A stretch of DNA of 23,496 nucleotides from Calditrichia bacterium (GTDB taxonomy: Bacteria; Calditrichota; Calditrichia; RBG-13-44-9): the NCBI GenBank assembly GCA_026991005.1, contig JALXCH010000179.1, positions 1 to 23,496 on the forward strand, read 5' to 3'. Shown one piece after another: positions 1 through 7,872 of this stretch. The notes beneath the pieces are model-generated. The model made no database searches. It was not told where the DNA came from and was given only the letters and a program-made list of their open reading frames with translations. Position numbers and translations under genes: made by a program. Within the stretch, counting starts at the first letter, position 1, and each line of letters starts with the position of its first letter.

Positions 1-823
1 TGTAGGTGCGATTCATCAGCTCCAGCACCCGGTCGTTACCTGCCTGAAGTGGCAAATGGATGTGTTTGCACACCTTGGGATTTTCTGCCATCACATGCAG
101 CAGCCGATGGGGGAAATCTTTGGGGTGAGGTGAGGTAAAGCGAATCCGCTCGATCCCCTCTACCTGGCTTACCTGCTCCAGTAAATAGGCAAAGTCGTGT
201 CCCTGGTAGCGGTAGGAATTGACGTTCTGCCCCAGCAGGGTAACCTGCTTATATCCTTCTTCTGCCAGTTGCCGTACCTCTTCCACCACGTTTTCCGGAG
301 GGCGGCTGCGTTCCCGGCCCCGGGTGTAGGGAACCACACAAAATGTACAAAAATTGTTGCATCCTCGCATCACTGCAATCCAGGCATTCACCCCTCCCTG
401 ACGTCGGGGATACACATCGGAATAATCCTCGAACTCCGAAAGGGTGACATCGTAGGCTTTCTCTCCCGTTTCTTCCACCTGCCGGAGCAGCCCGGGAAGG
501 CGTTTGTAACTGTCCGGTCCCGCCACAAAATCCAGATTTAAATGGGGATCTTCCAGCAGGGATTTACGAAAATTGGTGGCCATGCACCCCAGCACCCCAA
601 TGGTTACTTTGCGTCCTGCCTGTCGATGCCGAATGGCATGGATGCGGTTGTACACCTTGCGGTTGGCATTTTCTCGCACCGAACAGGTGTTGAGCATGAC
701 AATGTCCGCCTGACTCTCATCTTCGACAAACTGGTACTGCTCTTTTTCCAGAATAGCTCGCACCAGTTCGGTGTCGTATTCATTCATCTGGCAACCGTAC
801 GTTTCTATATAAACTTTTTTCAT
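1..823 (-). CDS. miaB: MiaB, tRNA i6A37 methylthiotransferase (3' end outside window)
   Basis: This is a radical SAM enzyme that adds a methylthio group to C2 of N6-isopentenyladenosine-37 in tRNAs reading UNN codons. About 274 residues are present and the C-terminal part, including any TRAM domain, lies beyond position 1. The start ATG at 823-821 opens MKKVYIETYGCQMNEYD, the classic MiaB N-terminus with the first iron-sulfur cluster Cys (C11). NTCSVREN and GVLGCMA give the other two N-terminal cluster cysteines. The radical-SAM motif CNNFCTFC supplies C155, C159 and C162 and is followed by PYTRGRERSR, the signature that separates MiaB from RimO and MtaB. It starts 73 bp downstream of mtaB on the same strand, so co-transcription is likely. 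The identification is certain at family level; only the missing 3' end is unknown. Confidence 0.96.
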   Translation of the reverse strand, partial: MKKVYIETYGCQMNEYDTELVRAILEKEQYQFVEDESQADIVMLNTCSVRENANRKVYNRIHAIRHRQAGRKVTIGVLGCMATNFRKSLLEDPHLNLDFVAGPDSYKRLPGLLRQVEETGEKAYDVTLSEFEDYSDVYPRRQGGVNAWIAVMRGCNNFCTFCVVPYTRGRERSRPPENVVEEVRQLAEEGYKQVTLLGQNVNSYRYQGHDFAYLLEQVSQVEGIERIRFTSPHPKDFPHRLLHVMAENPKVCKHIHLPLQAGNDRVLELMNRTY

Positions 824-896
824 GGTCTTTGCACAATTGTTTAGTTTACAGAATGATTGAGTTCGAATTTTTGCTCTGGAATTATCCGGCGACAGC

Positions 897-2183
897 TTAT
901 ATTAACTCCCCGCGCATGGCCTGCCCTTCAATTGCTACCAACCGTACCGGGAGCATCTGATTGGACAAATTCTTCCCGGTTTTTACTTTTACCCGAATGT
1001 AAGTATCCGTTAAGCCCGTCCAATCTCCCTTTTTCTGCTGTTCGAAGAGCACCATCTCCTCCTGCCCCAGATGCTGTTCCAGATAAAGGCGCCGTTTGCG
1101 TGCGCTGAGTTCACGCAGCAGTTTACTACGCTGTTCAATAACCGGGCGTTCCACTTTTCCACTGAGGTGCCGACTGCGTGCCAGTTTACGTTCGGAGTAA
1201 CTGAACACGTGGAAGTAGGCTACGGGAAGTTCTTGCAAAAAGGTGTAGGTTTCGGCAAATAATTCCTCGGTTTCTCCCGGGAAACCCACAATCACATCTG
1301 TACCCAGACCAATGCCGGGAACCTGCTGTCGGATTCGCTTCACGAAATCCAGGAATTTTTCCCGGGTGTAATGGCGATTCATGCGCTGTAAAATGGTGTT
1401 GCTGCCGCTTTGCAGGGGGAGGTGCAGATAACGGCACAGTTTTCCCCGTGGCCAGGTGCGCTGGTATAGCTCCGGTGTAAAGGTAGTCGGTTCGATGGAA
1501 GAGATACGAATACGTGCTACACCCTCGATTTGTTCCAGGGCGGTAATCACATCCTGCAGGGTTTTATCCTGATAGCGATACGTTCCGATGTTGATGCCGG
1601 TAAGCACCAACTCGCGATGACCGGCCTGAGCCAGTTCCCGGGCTTCCCGAAGGATGTCCTCAAACTCCCGACTACGAGCCCGTCCCCGGGCGTAAGGAAT
1701 AATGCAGTAGGAGCAGAAAAAATCGCAGCCATCTTGAATTTTAAGATTTGCCCGGGTATGCTGGCGATCGATTCCTGACCCGGGAATGGTAAAGGGCTTT
1801 CGGGGGATGGCGGGAACCTCCACCAGTGGTTTTTCTTCAGGAAGAGCGTCTTGCAGAAGCTGGGGGAGATCCATTTTGCGGGCGTTGCCCACCACCCACT
1901 GCACACCTGGCAATTGCAACAGTGCTTCGCGCTGAATTTGTGCCTGACACCCCACCAGAGCAACCCGGGCCCGGGGATTCATCCGACGAATTTTATTCAC
2001 CAGCTTGCGGGTATCGGTGTCCCCGTTCTCGGTAACGGTGCAGGTGTTAACGACCACTACATCCGCTGGCTCCCGAAAATCCACCACACGGAAACCCTGT
2101 GCTTCGAAATTGCGCTGAAGGATGGCGGTTTCTGCCTGGTTTAACCGACACCCCAGTGTATAAAAAGAAACTCGGGTATTCAT
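897..2183 (-). CDS. mtaB: MtaB, tRNA t6A37 C2-methylthiotransferase
   Basis: This radical SAM methylthiotransferase converts t6A37 to ms2t6A37 in tRNAs reading ANN codons. From the ATG at 2183 it has 428 residues, full length for the family. Visible domains are an N-terminal UPF0004 domain with cluster cysteines in TLGCRLNQAE, VVNTCTVT and VGCQAQ; a radical SAM core with CDFFCSYC (C153, C157, C160) and PYARGRARSR; the LHLPLQSGS and TDVIVGFPGE motifs; and a C-terminal TRAM-like segment ending in MRGELI. GINIGTYRY and the SSIEP motif fit the MtaB/e-MtaB branch rather than MiaB. A GTG codon directly before the ATG could also serve as start; the ATG is preferred because AGGTGA lies upstream at a usable distance. 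miaB follows 73 bp downstream on the same strand. Confidence 0.95.
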   Translation of the reverse strand: MNTRVSFYTLGCRLNQAETAILQRNFEAQGFRVVDFREPADVVVVNTCTVTENGDTDTRKLVNKIRRMNPRARVALVGCQAQIQREALLQLPGVQWVVGNARKMDLPQLLQDALPEEKPLVEVPAIPRKPFTIPGSGIDRQHTRANLKIQDGCDFFCSYCIIPYARGRARSREFEDILREARELAQAGHRELVLTGINIGTYRYQDKTLQDVITALEQIEGVARIRISSIEPTTFTPELYQRTWPRGKLCRYLHLPLQSGSNTILQRMNRHYTREKFLDFVKRIRQQVPGIGLGTDVIVGFPGETEELFAETYTFLQELPVAYFHVFSYSERKLARSRHLSGKVERPVIEQRSKLLRELSARKRRLYLEQHLGQEEMVLFEQQKKGDWTGLTDTYIRVKVKTGKNLSNQMLPVRLVAIEGQAMRGELI

Positions 2184-2296
2184 CACCTTACTTCACCTAA
2201 AATTGCCCGGAAATATAGGAATAAATGTAGATTAATTCAAATTGGGAATCAAAAATGAGGGAAGAATTGAGAAGGATTAACTGAATGTAGAAAGGT

Positions 2297-2331
2297 ATAG
2301 GGCATAGGGCATAGGGCATAGAGCATAGAGC
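2297..2331. repeat. Heptanucleotide tandem repeat (ATAGGGC/ATAGAGC)
   Basis: Five consecutive 7-bp units are present: three ATAGGGC followed by two ATAGAGC, then a partial unit. The abrupt switch of one base between the units is typical of slippage-driven growth of a slightly degenerate array. A second heptamer array of different sequence lies at 22964-23040. Confidence 0.9.
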
Positions 2332-2339
2332 ATATCCAG

Positions 2340-2498
2340 CGTAATGCGCAAACTTTCCTGGTTACTCTCGGGGTGAGCCCGACTAGACTAATGTACAAAT
2401 ATCCCTGTTTGCTTTCGGGATTGAATCTTCCAAGATTCTTATCCCGACTAAAGCGCAAACGTCCCTGTTTGCTTTCGGGATTGAATCTTCCAAGATTC
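2340..2498. repeat. 60-bp tandem repeat with palindromic cores, about 2.5 copies
   Basis: A 37-bp block is repeated identically at 2402-2438 and 2462-2498, an exact 60-bp period. Each block ends in the perfect palindrome GAATCTTCCAAGATTC and contains TCCC and GGGA arms further upstream. The linkers between copies are also related (ACTAATGTACAAAT versus ACTAAAGCGCAAAC), and a degenerate third copy begins near 2340 (GTAATGCGCAAACTTTCCTG). The whole 60-bp unit, not only the palindrome, was therefore duplicated. The structure resembles REP-type intergenic repeats. Confidence 0.85.
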
Positions 2499-2634
2499 AA
2501 AATTACCAGCCTTTAGGGACACGATTTCAGGCATGGGGATTGGGATGAGATGCCTTTTTTAGGTTTGTAATCTGCAGGCGCGAAACCTTTGGAGTTTGGT
2601 GTTCGGCTCTTTGTTGTCATTACTTTTACTACCT

Positions 2635-4305
2635 TTAGCGCACCAACAGCATCTTCCGGGTAAAACGCAAGTTCTGGGTCAAAAGTTGGGCAAAATAAAT
2701 ACCGGATGGCATGGGGTTCCCGACAGTATCGGTACCATCCCAGGTAAATGCGTGAACGCCCGCTGTTCGAAATCCATGAAAAAGAACCTTTACCTCTTTC
2801 CCGGCAACATCGTAAACAGCCAGATGGATTTTCCCATCACGGGCCAGACGTACCGGAAGGGTGGTGGTGGGATTGAAAGGATTGGGGTAATTGGGGAACA
2901 AAAAGTAACGATCGGATATGTTCGAGGAATGCTCGTCCCCGATTTTCTGGTTTAAACGCACGGTAATTGTTCGCAGAATGTGCCTTTCTCCGGAATAGTC
3001 CACCTGCACCAGTCTGTACCGAATAGACTCGCCGGCATTTCCTGAAATCATATCCACTGTGTGGTAAGAGGTCGGAGAATTGCTGGTACCTTTCCCTTTT
3101 AGTGCGGGATGCGTCTGGTAGGATTGGATTAGAGAAAAATCCGTTTCCCGGTCAGTTTTACGGTACAATTCGAAACCGGCATTCTCGATTTCGCTTTCCA
3201 CCGTCCAGGTTAAAAATACCACATCTTTTTCCACCCGGGCAGAAAAGCTACTTAATTTCACCGGAAGCGATTGATCGTCTTCCGTTACCACCATCAATCC
3301 AAAGCTGTCGGCAATGGCTTTCCAGTCGAAACAAACAACTGTAAGGTCTTTATTCTGTGCCCAAAGAGCGCCATTGGGAAGATTGGGAAGAGGAACCTGA
3401 GTAAGGGCTAAACCATCTGTATTTTCTGGAACGTGATTCCCTTTTCCGACGAAAGTACCGATGTGGTGATAAGATTTTCGGGAAAATATTTCAAATTCAG
3501 TGGGGACCTGTTGGTCGGAAATAATCACATATCCACTATCCTGACCACAGTCGTAAATCACAATACCTTCAACATTACCGCTAAAATACCCCTGACCAAA
3601 TTTTGTGATTAAACTCTCCCCAAATAGAGTGTACACATAAACTTCTCCCTGTTCATCTGCTACCAGCACCCGTTGCAAATAGTCATCCACTACAATAGAT
3701 TCTTCTCCTGCAGGTTTCACAAAAAAAGTAGTATAGAAATCTGCACTTAATGTTCCTCCATTATCATATAATTTATAAATAAAAACAGGACGATCACTAT
3801 CACCAGGGTCTACAATATAAACATATAAATTATTCTGATACCAGTTTACCGCGATTCCATACGGTCTACTCAAAACATCTTCTCCAAAACTTAACAAAAA
3901 GTCAATGCCGGGTAACTTAAAAACGGATACTCTATGATTATCCCTTTCTACAACTAAAAGCAAATCAATTTTTTGACCATTTAAAGTAAAATTATAGGCT
4001 ATTGCAATACCAATAGGCGTCTTAAATTCTCCAGGTCCTGAACCTGAAGTTCCAAAAACACCCAAATATGTTCCAGAGGAAGGATTATCCATTTCCAAAT
4101 TATCTGAACGTTTCGCTGTAACAAAAAGAATACTATTTGATGGATCATCGGCTATCCAGATAGCAGGAGAGTCTAATTTATCTGTTTCAGAAACATAGGG
4201 AGTTTCGTAAACCTCAGGAATATATTTTATCTGTGCTATGTTTATCCCTGTAATTACAAATATTTTGAATATAATGAATATCCAATACAATTTAATTAAT
4301 TTCAT
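2635..4305 (-). CDS. Secreted beta-propeller phytase-like protein with FlgD/T9SS-like C-terminal domain
   Basis: This is an exported protein of 556 residues. Residues 1-23 form a signal peptide (MKLIKLYWIFIIFKIFVITG). Residues about 25-345 resemble a beta-propeller (BPP) phytase: LDSPAIWIADDPSNSILFVT near the start, PYGIAVNWYQNNLYVYIVD, SIVVDDYLQRVLVADEQGEVY, then EGIVIYDCGQDSGYVIISDQ. Residues about 350-455 form a fibronectin-type segment (SLPVKLSSFSARV). The C-terminus from about 465 is a FlgD-like/T9SS sorting module (FPNYPNPFNPTTTL, then SGIYFAQLL and a basic tail RKMLLVR). Phytate hydrolysis is possible, but the calcium-binding acidic residues were not confirmed, so it could be a non-catalytic propeller. 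The propeller-coding half is clearly richer in A+T than the sorting-domain half, suggesting domain mosaicism. It stands alone in its transcription unit. Confidence 0.8.
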   Translation of the reverse strand: MKLIKLYWIFIIFKIFVITGINIAQIKYIPEVYETPYVSETDKLDSPAIWIADDPSNSILFVTAKRSDNLEMDNPSSGTYLGVFGTSGSGPGEFKTPIGIAIAYNFTLNGQKIDLLLVVERDNHRVSVFKLPGIDFLLSFGEDVLSRPYGIAVNWYQNNLYVYIVDPGDSDRPVFIYKLYDNGGTLSADFYTTFFVKPAGEESIVVDDYLQRVLVADEQGEVYVYTLFGESLITKFGQGYFSGNVEGIVIYDCGQDSGYVIISDQQVPTEFEIFSRKSYHHIGTFVGKGNHVPENTDGLALTQVPLPNLPNGALWAQNKDLTVVCFDWKAIADSFGLMVVTEDDQSLPVKLSSFSARVEKDVVFLTWTVESEIENAGFELYRKTDRETDFSLIQSYQTHPALKGKGTSNSPTSYHTVDMISGNAGESIRYRLVQVDYSGERHILRTITVRLNQKIGDEHSSNISDRYFLFPNYPNPFNPTTTLPVRLARDGKIHLAVYDVAGKEVKVLFHGFRTAGVHAFTWDGTDTVGNPMPSGIYFAQLLTQNLRFTRKMLLVR

Positions 4306-4528
4306 TACAAACCTATTTAATTAAATTTCTATGTAGAAATAGAAACTAAAATGTTGTAAATATTTAAAATATATTGTAAATAATAGAGCGGTTTATTAAT
4401 TATTTTATAGTTAAATATTATTTAATTAATTTAATGTGATTTATGTCAATTTTTAAATTTAAAAAGTACATTGTGTATATGTGAGAATCCCCCAATGCAC
4501 CGGGTTTAAACAATCTCTGTAGAGCAAT

Positions 4529-5104
4529 TTACCGTTGATAGGTACCCATGATTTGAGCCTGTGCCAGAATGTGTCCTTCCATGGCTTTTTCCAGCTGCGC
4601 TTTGGTCAGGTTGTCGGTTTCAATGTGAGTGTCCAGTGCGTACAGTTTAAAGAAGTAGCGATGTGCGGGGCCCTTAGGTGGGCAGGGGCCTCCGTAACCG
4701 ATTTTGCCCCAGCTATTGATTCCCTGGCGAGCACCTTCCAGTTTGCCGGTGAGCCGGGCGCTTTTTTTGTCCACCCCTTCCGGGAGTCCGGTGGCTTCGG
4801 GCGGAATGTTGTAGATAACCCAGTGCACCCACAATCCCACCGGGGCATCCGGATCGTCGCAAATAAGCGCCAGGGAGCGGGTGCCTTCCGGTACTCCTTC
4901 CCAGGTAAGTTCCGGTGAGACATCTGCGCCGTCGCAAGTGTATTTTACGGGAATGGGCTCGCCGTCCTGGAAAGCGGTCGTCTTTAGTACCAGACTCATG
5001 GCTTTTTCCCCCTTTTGTTTCGTTGTTTGCGATTTTTGAGCTTTACTGCACTGCACCAATAAAACGCCTATAACCAATATAGCCAACCAGAATTTACGAA
5101 ACAT
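4529..5104 (-). CDS. YbhB/YbcL-type PEBP (Raf kinase inhibitor-like) exported protein
   Basis: This 191-residue protein belongs to the phosphatidylethanolamine-binding protein family. The N-terminus MFRKFWLAILVIGVLLVQC is a signal sequence ending in a possible lipobox with Cys19. The residue before the cysteine is Gln, which is atypical, so cleavage by signal peptidase I nearby is an alternative. The PEBP fold runs from about 37 to the end: SPELTWEGVPEGTRSLALIC with the DDPDAP ligand-site motif, WVHWVIYNIPPEATGLPEG, GINSWGKIGYGGPCPPKGP and HRYFFKLYALD. All key anion-site motifs are present. AGGAGG lies just upstream of the ATG. It diverges from the nicotinate phosphoribosyltransferase gene across 149 bp. 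The physiological role of bacterial members is unclear. Confidence 0.9.
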   Translation of the reverse strand: MFRKFWLAILVIGVLLVQCSKAQKSQTTKQKGEKAMSLVLKTTAFQDGEPIPVKYTCDGADVSPELTWEGVPEGTRSLALICDDPDAPVGLWVHWVIYNIPPEATGLPEGVDKKSARLTGKLEGARQGINSWGKIGYGGPCPPKGPAHRYFFKLYALDTHIETDNLTKAQLEKAMEGHILAQAQIMGTYQR

Positions 5105-5200
5105 ACCCGTTCCTCCTATCTAATCATTCACCGGAAATTTAGCGATTTTCCCGGTTTTATTCAAGATTTGTGGTCCACAAAACGTGAAATATTTTACATC

Positions 5201-5232
5201 TTGACATATTGATCAATAAATAAGAAATTTAG
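5201..5232 (+). promoter_or_regulatory. Possible sigma-70-type promoter for the NAPRTase gene
   Basis: A perfect -35 hexamer TTGACA lies at 5201-5206, 48 bp before the start codon at 5254. No good -10 hexamer appears at 17 bp; the AT-rich segment at 5219-5232 is only a weak match. It is offered as a candidate because the position fits the first gene of a plus-strand unit. Confidence 0.3.
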
Positions 5233-5253
5233 AAAAAACATCGGAAGCGAGCC

Positions 5254-6633
5254 ATGACCTCCCCATTGCAACAACCTTTGTACAATCAGAGTTTGATTGT
5301 TGATTTATATGAACTCACCATGGCTGCCGGATACTTCGAGAACAACTACAATCACCGTTCCACGTTTGAGGTATTTGTGCGGGAAATGCCCCACAACCGT
5401 GCCTATCTGGTGGCAGCCGGTTTACAGCAGGTTACGGAATATTTATTGAACCTTCACTTTACCGATGACGATATCCGCTATTTACAATCGTTACCCTCTT
5501 TTTCCAATTTGAAGAACAGTTTCTGGGAATATTTACGGGAGTTTCGTTTTTCGGGGGACGTGTGGGCGATTCCCGAAGGGCAGATTGTGTTCCCCGGAGA
5601 GCCACTTCTGCGCATCACCGCTCCCATCATCGAAGCGCAGGTTGTGGAAACGTTTGTTCTTTCCATGATTAATTTCCAGACCCTGATTGCCAGCAAAGCG
5701 GCGCGGGTGGTTCAGGCGGCCCATTGGGATGGCAAGCCCCGCAGTGTCATGGAATTTGGTTCCCGGCGCGCCCACGGTCCGGAAGCCAGTATTCTGGCGG
5801 CCCGGGCGGCTTACATTGCCGGATGTGTGGGCACTTCTAACGTTCTGGCGGGCAAACGATTTGGCATCCCCGTGTACGGAACCGCCGCCCATAGCTGGAC
5901 CATGGCTTTCCCCAGCGAAATTGAAGCCTTTCGCGCTTACTTCAAAGTATTCCCGGAGAGTACCATCCTGTTAATCGATACTTACGATATTGAGCAGGGA
6001 GCACACCATGCGGTAGAAATTGGGCCGCGCATTAAGGGGGTACGCATCGATAGCGGTGATTTGCTGCGGGAAAGCCAGAAAGTTCGCCGTATTCTGGACG
6101 AAGCGGGAATGCAGCATGTGATGATTGTGGTGAGCGGCGATCTGAACGAGTACAAAATCAAGAAGCTGGTGGAAGCCGGTGCCCCCATCGATAGTTTTGG
6201 GGTGGGGACGCAAATGGTTACTTCAGAGGATGCTCCTTCTCTGGGCGGTATCTATAAATTGGTGGAGCAGGAAATTGACGGGCAAATCCGTTACCGGGCG
6301 AAATTCAGCCGCAACAAAGCCACTTACCCCGGTAAAAAACAGGTATTCCGTTTTGTAAACGAAAAAGGTCAGTTCAACCACGACCTTATTGGATTGGAAA
6401 AAGAATCCTACAACGAAGCAAACATTCCGCTTCTGGTACCTGTTATGCAGCAGGGAGAGGTGGTGTACGATTTTCCCAAGCTGGAGCGCATCCGGGAATT
6501 CTTTTTCGACAATCTGCGCCGCCTTCCGGATGAATACAAAGCTTTTGAGAATCCCCAACCGTATCCCGTACGGTACAGTCAACTCCTGCAAGACCTATTC
6601 GAGCGCTTGAAAGCAGAAGAGGTTGCGGTGTAA
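5254..6633 (+). CDS. pncB: Nicotinate phosphoribosyltransferase
   Basis: This cytoplasmic enzyme makes nicotinate mononucleotide from nicotinate and PRPP with ATP hydrolysis, the entry step of the Preiss-Handler NAD salvage pathway. The 459 residues are normal length. Visible family motifs are LIVDLYELTMAAGYFE near the N-terminus, FEVFVREMPHNRAYLVAAGL, VMEFGSRRAHGPEASILAAR with the phosphate-binding arginines, YGTAAHSWTMAF with the probable phosphorylated histidine (H213), GVRIDSGDLLRESQKVRRIL, VVSGDLNEYKI, and FGVGTQMVTSEDAPSLGGIYKL near the end of the barrel. The ATG at 5254 fits the usual N-terminus, with GGAAG upstream as a modest ribosome binding site. No partner gene for NAD synthesis is adjacent; it appears to be monocistronic. 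Confidence 0.95.
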   Translation: MTSPLQQPLYNQSLIVDLYELTMAAGYFENNYNHRSTFEVFVREMPHNRAYLVAAGLQQVTEYLLNLHFTDDDIRYLQSLPSFSNLKNSFWEYLREFRFSGDVWAIPEGQIVFPGEPLLRITAPIIEAQVVETFVLSMINFQTLIASKAARVVQAAHWDGKPRSVMEFGSRRAHGPEASILAARAAYIAGCVGTSNVLAGKRFGIPVYGTAAHSWTMAFPSEIEAFRAYFKVFPESTILLIDTYDIEQGAHHAVEIGPRIKGVRIDSGDLLRESQKVRRILDEAGMQHVMIVVSGDLNEYKIKKLVEAGAPIDSFGVGTQMVTSEDAPSLGGIYKLVEQEIDGQIRYRAKFSRNKATYPGKKQVFRFVNEKGQFNHDLIGLEKESYNEANIPLLVPVMQQGEVVYDFPKLERIREFFFDNLRRLPDEYKAFENPQPYPVRYSQLLQDLFERLKAEEVAV

Positions 6634-6944
6634 GTCCGGTTGGTTCTTCGGAAAAATCCGTCTAAAATCCCATGCGTGGTGGAAAATGGGTAGTGCCGTG
6701 TGCGGGAATGCGTCCGGAGACCCATCGGGATGAGCAAATTAGGAGAAGAGCATTTCCACGAGATTGGAGAAAACATGGTAATTCCATGCATTCAATTGCA
6801 AAGGTAAAGCGTTCCTTTCCTGCCATACGAAATTTCCTATTTCCTTCCAATTTAGATTGGTGAACAAAATACACCTGCGATTTTTAGTATCTCCTCTTTA
6901 CTCTCTCCCAAAACTGTATCTCCATCACGATAGCATTTAAGTGG

Positions 6945-6964
6945 TGCATGGGGCATTTAACCCA
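6945..6964. promoter_or_regulatory. Palindrome, candidate upstream activator site
   Basis: The arms CATGGG and CCCATG flank GCATTTAA. The inner part, GGGCATTTAACC at 6951-6962, matches 11 of 12 positions of GGTnATTTnACC, the reverse complement of the form shared by the two palindromes at 9243-9275. It lies about 290 bp upstream of the sigma-54-like promoter at 7241, a workable distance for enhancer action. The role is inferred. Confidence 0.3.
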
Positions 6965-7240
6965 TGATGGTGTAAATCGCTTATATTAACTGAAATAATT
7001 AGGCGAATTGGGAGGTAAAAAAACGTTTGTGTGGAAAAACATCGAACAGAGGGAAGGAAAAGTGGAGGATGAAATGGTCGGGAGGAAAATAATAATATTA
7101 AAGTAGAGATAAAATAATATCTGGAATAAAAAGGATGGGTGTAATTTTATCCTGTTGAAAGGGATGTATTTTTGAGGTTCATTTCTCGTCTGGCATTTTT
7201 TATTAAAGTTTCTGTGATATTTTCTGAGTGAGCAGAGATT

Positions 7241-7256
7241 TGGCAGAGTATTTGCC
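7241..7256 (+). promoter_or_regulatory. Sigma-54-type (-24/-12) promoter upstream of the zinc-ribbon gene
   Basis: The sequence TGGCAGAGTATTTGCC aligns with the consensus TGGCACG-N4-TTGCW. TGGCA and TTGC are intact and the GG-N10-GC spacing is correct. The transcription start would fall near 7267, giving a very short leader before the ATG at 7283. It is the only one of the four sites in this window that keeps the canonical GC in the -12 element. Confidence 0.6.
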
Positions 7257-7282
7257 ATATTCATTAATAAAAGTGAAGGGCT

Positions 7283-7489
7283 ATGCAGGTTAAATGTCCA
7301 AATTGTTCGGCCCTAAATCGGGTACAACCCGGTCGGTTAATTGGAAACTATCTGATTTGCGAACAGTGTCATTATGTTTTCTCCTGGGAAGAAGCGGAAA
7401 AAAAAGCATTTTTTAAAATAAATGTTAAGCAATTCTCGGCCATAAGACGGATAAAAATCGGTCGTAAAAAACGAAACAGTTCTCGGTAA
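7283..7489 (+). CDS. Small zinc-ribbon protein
   Basis: The product has 68 residues. The N-terminal half is a four-cysteine zinc ribbon: VKCPNCSALNRV, then YLICEQCHYVFSWEE, so two CxxC knuckles separated by a short loop. This resembles the zinc ribbon at the start of thioredoxin-2-type proteins and MJ0042-type ribbons, but no catalytic domain follows. The C-terminal half is strongly basic (RRIKIGRKKRNSSR), which could contact nucleic acid or acidic protein surfaces. GAAGGG just upstream of the ATG is a plausible but tightly spaced ribosome binding site. A sigma-54-like promoter lies 26 bp upstream and a strong hairpin follows about 90 bp downstream, so the gene seems to be its own transcription unit. 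Function is unknown. Confidence 0.7.
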   Translation: MQVKCPNCSALNRVQPGRLIGNYLICEQCHYVFSWEEAEKKAFFKINVKQFSAIRRIKIGRKKRNSSR

Positions 7490-7872
7490 CATATAACTTT
7501 CCGGAACCCAGGCGGCACCTCTCTCCATCGAACGTTGGTTCGAGGAGTTTCAGATGAAGTGCACCCATACCTCCTATGGTGATATTCCCCGATTTTACGG
7601 GGAATATCACTTTATTAATGAATCCCAGAGCAAATAAACAAATTTTTCTGAGGAACGCGAGTTTATTCGGCACGTTCTGCTTTTGAAATAGGAAAAGCAG
7701 GCAAAGAAGAGAGGTGCAAGATGCCTTTTTATGAAAAAATGATGAGATATCGGTTGGGGAGGGTTTAGAGGATAAAAAATGTTTTCGGTCTGGGTAAAAA
7801 AAAGGATTAAGGGAGATTCCGGAACACACTTTGTCAGGAAAAGAATGGGTTGTTAACGAAAAGGGTATTCAT
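7490..7872. other. Intergenic stretch with terminator hairpin
   Basis: Apart from the perfect hairpin at 7579-7610 this stretch shows nothing firm. A minus-strand frame of 134 codons across it has no ribosome binding site or recognisable motif. A 15-codon plus-strand frame at 7721-7768 begins after AGAGGTG but is too short to support. Confidence 0.5.
7579..7616 (+). terminator. Strong hairpin, probable terminator of the zinc-ribbon gene
   Basis: The arms GTGATATTCCCCG (7579-7591) and CGGGGAATATCAC (7598-7610) pair perfectly over 13 bp around a 6-base loop ATTTTA. They are followed by TTTATT, a short U-rich tail. The weak T tract leaves open that the hairpin is instead an mRNA-stabilising structure. 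Confidence 0.65.

Larger units (their letters stand above)
2187..2634. other. Repeat-rich intergenic spacer
   Basis: No convincing gene is seen between mtaB and the phytase-like gene. The stretch holds a heptanucleotide tandem repeat and a roughly 60-bp tandem repeat family with palindromic cores, listed separately. A short minus-strand reading frame across the repeats would encode 20-residue tandem repeats, but it has no convincing ribosome binding site or conserved fold, so it is not called. Confidence 0.7.
6634..7282. other. Gene-free AT-rich stretch upstream of the zinc-ribbon gene
   Basis: About 650 bp without a supportable gene. Short frames here have no convincing ribosome binding site or recognisable sequence. 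The stretch contains a palindrome at 6945-6964 (CATGGG and CCCATG around GCATTTAA) and a sigma-54-like promoter at 7241-7256, both listed separately. Base composition falls sharply from the preceding gene, marking the start of an AT-rich block that extends to about 10.9 kb. Confidence 0.6.

Noticed and set aside
2402..2498. CRISPR-like pair of 37-bp repeats with a 23-bp gap
   Set aside because: Only two exact copies, the gap is too short for a normal spacer, the linkers are related to each other, and no cas gene is nearby.
6690..6725. GTGCCGTGTGCGGG resembling group II intron domain V
   Set aside because: The opposite strand of the domain V hairpin is absent and no reverse transcriptase is present.
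7668..7680. CGGCACGTTCTGC as a sigma-54 promoter for the DUF2780-like gene
   Set aside because: The GG to GC spacing is 8 bases instead of 10.
7721..7768. 15-codon frame MPFYEKMMRYRLGRV after AGAGGTG
   Set aside because: Too short to support, with no promoter or context to favour it.
7425..7829. Minus-strand 134-codon frame
   Set aside because: No ribosome binding site, no recognisable motif, and it overlaps the zinc-ribbon gene and its terminator.
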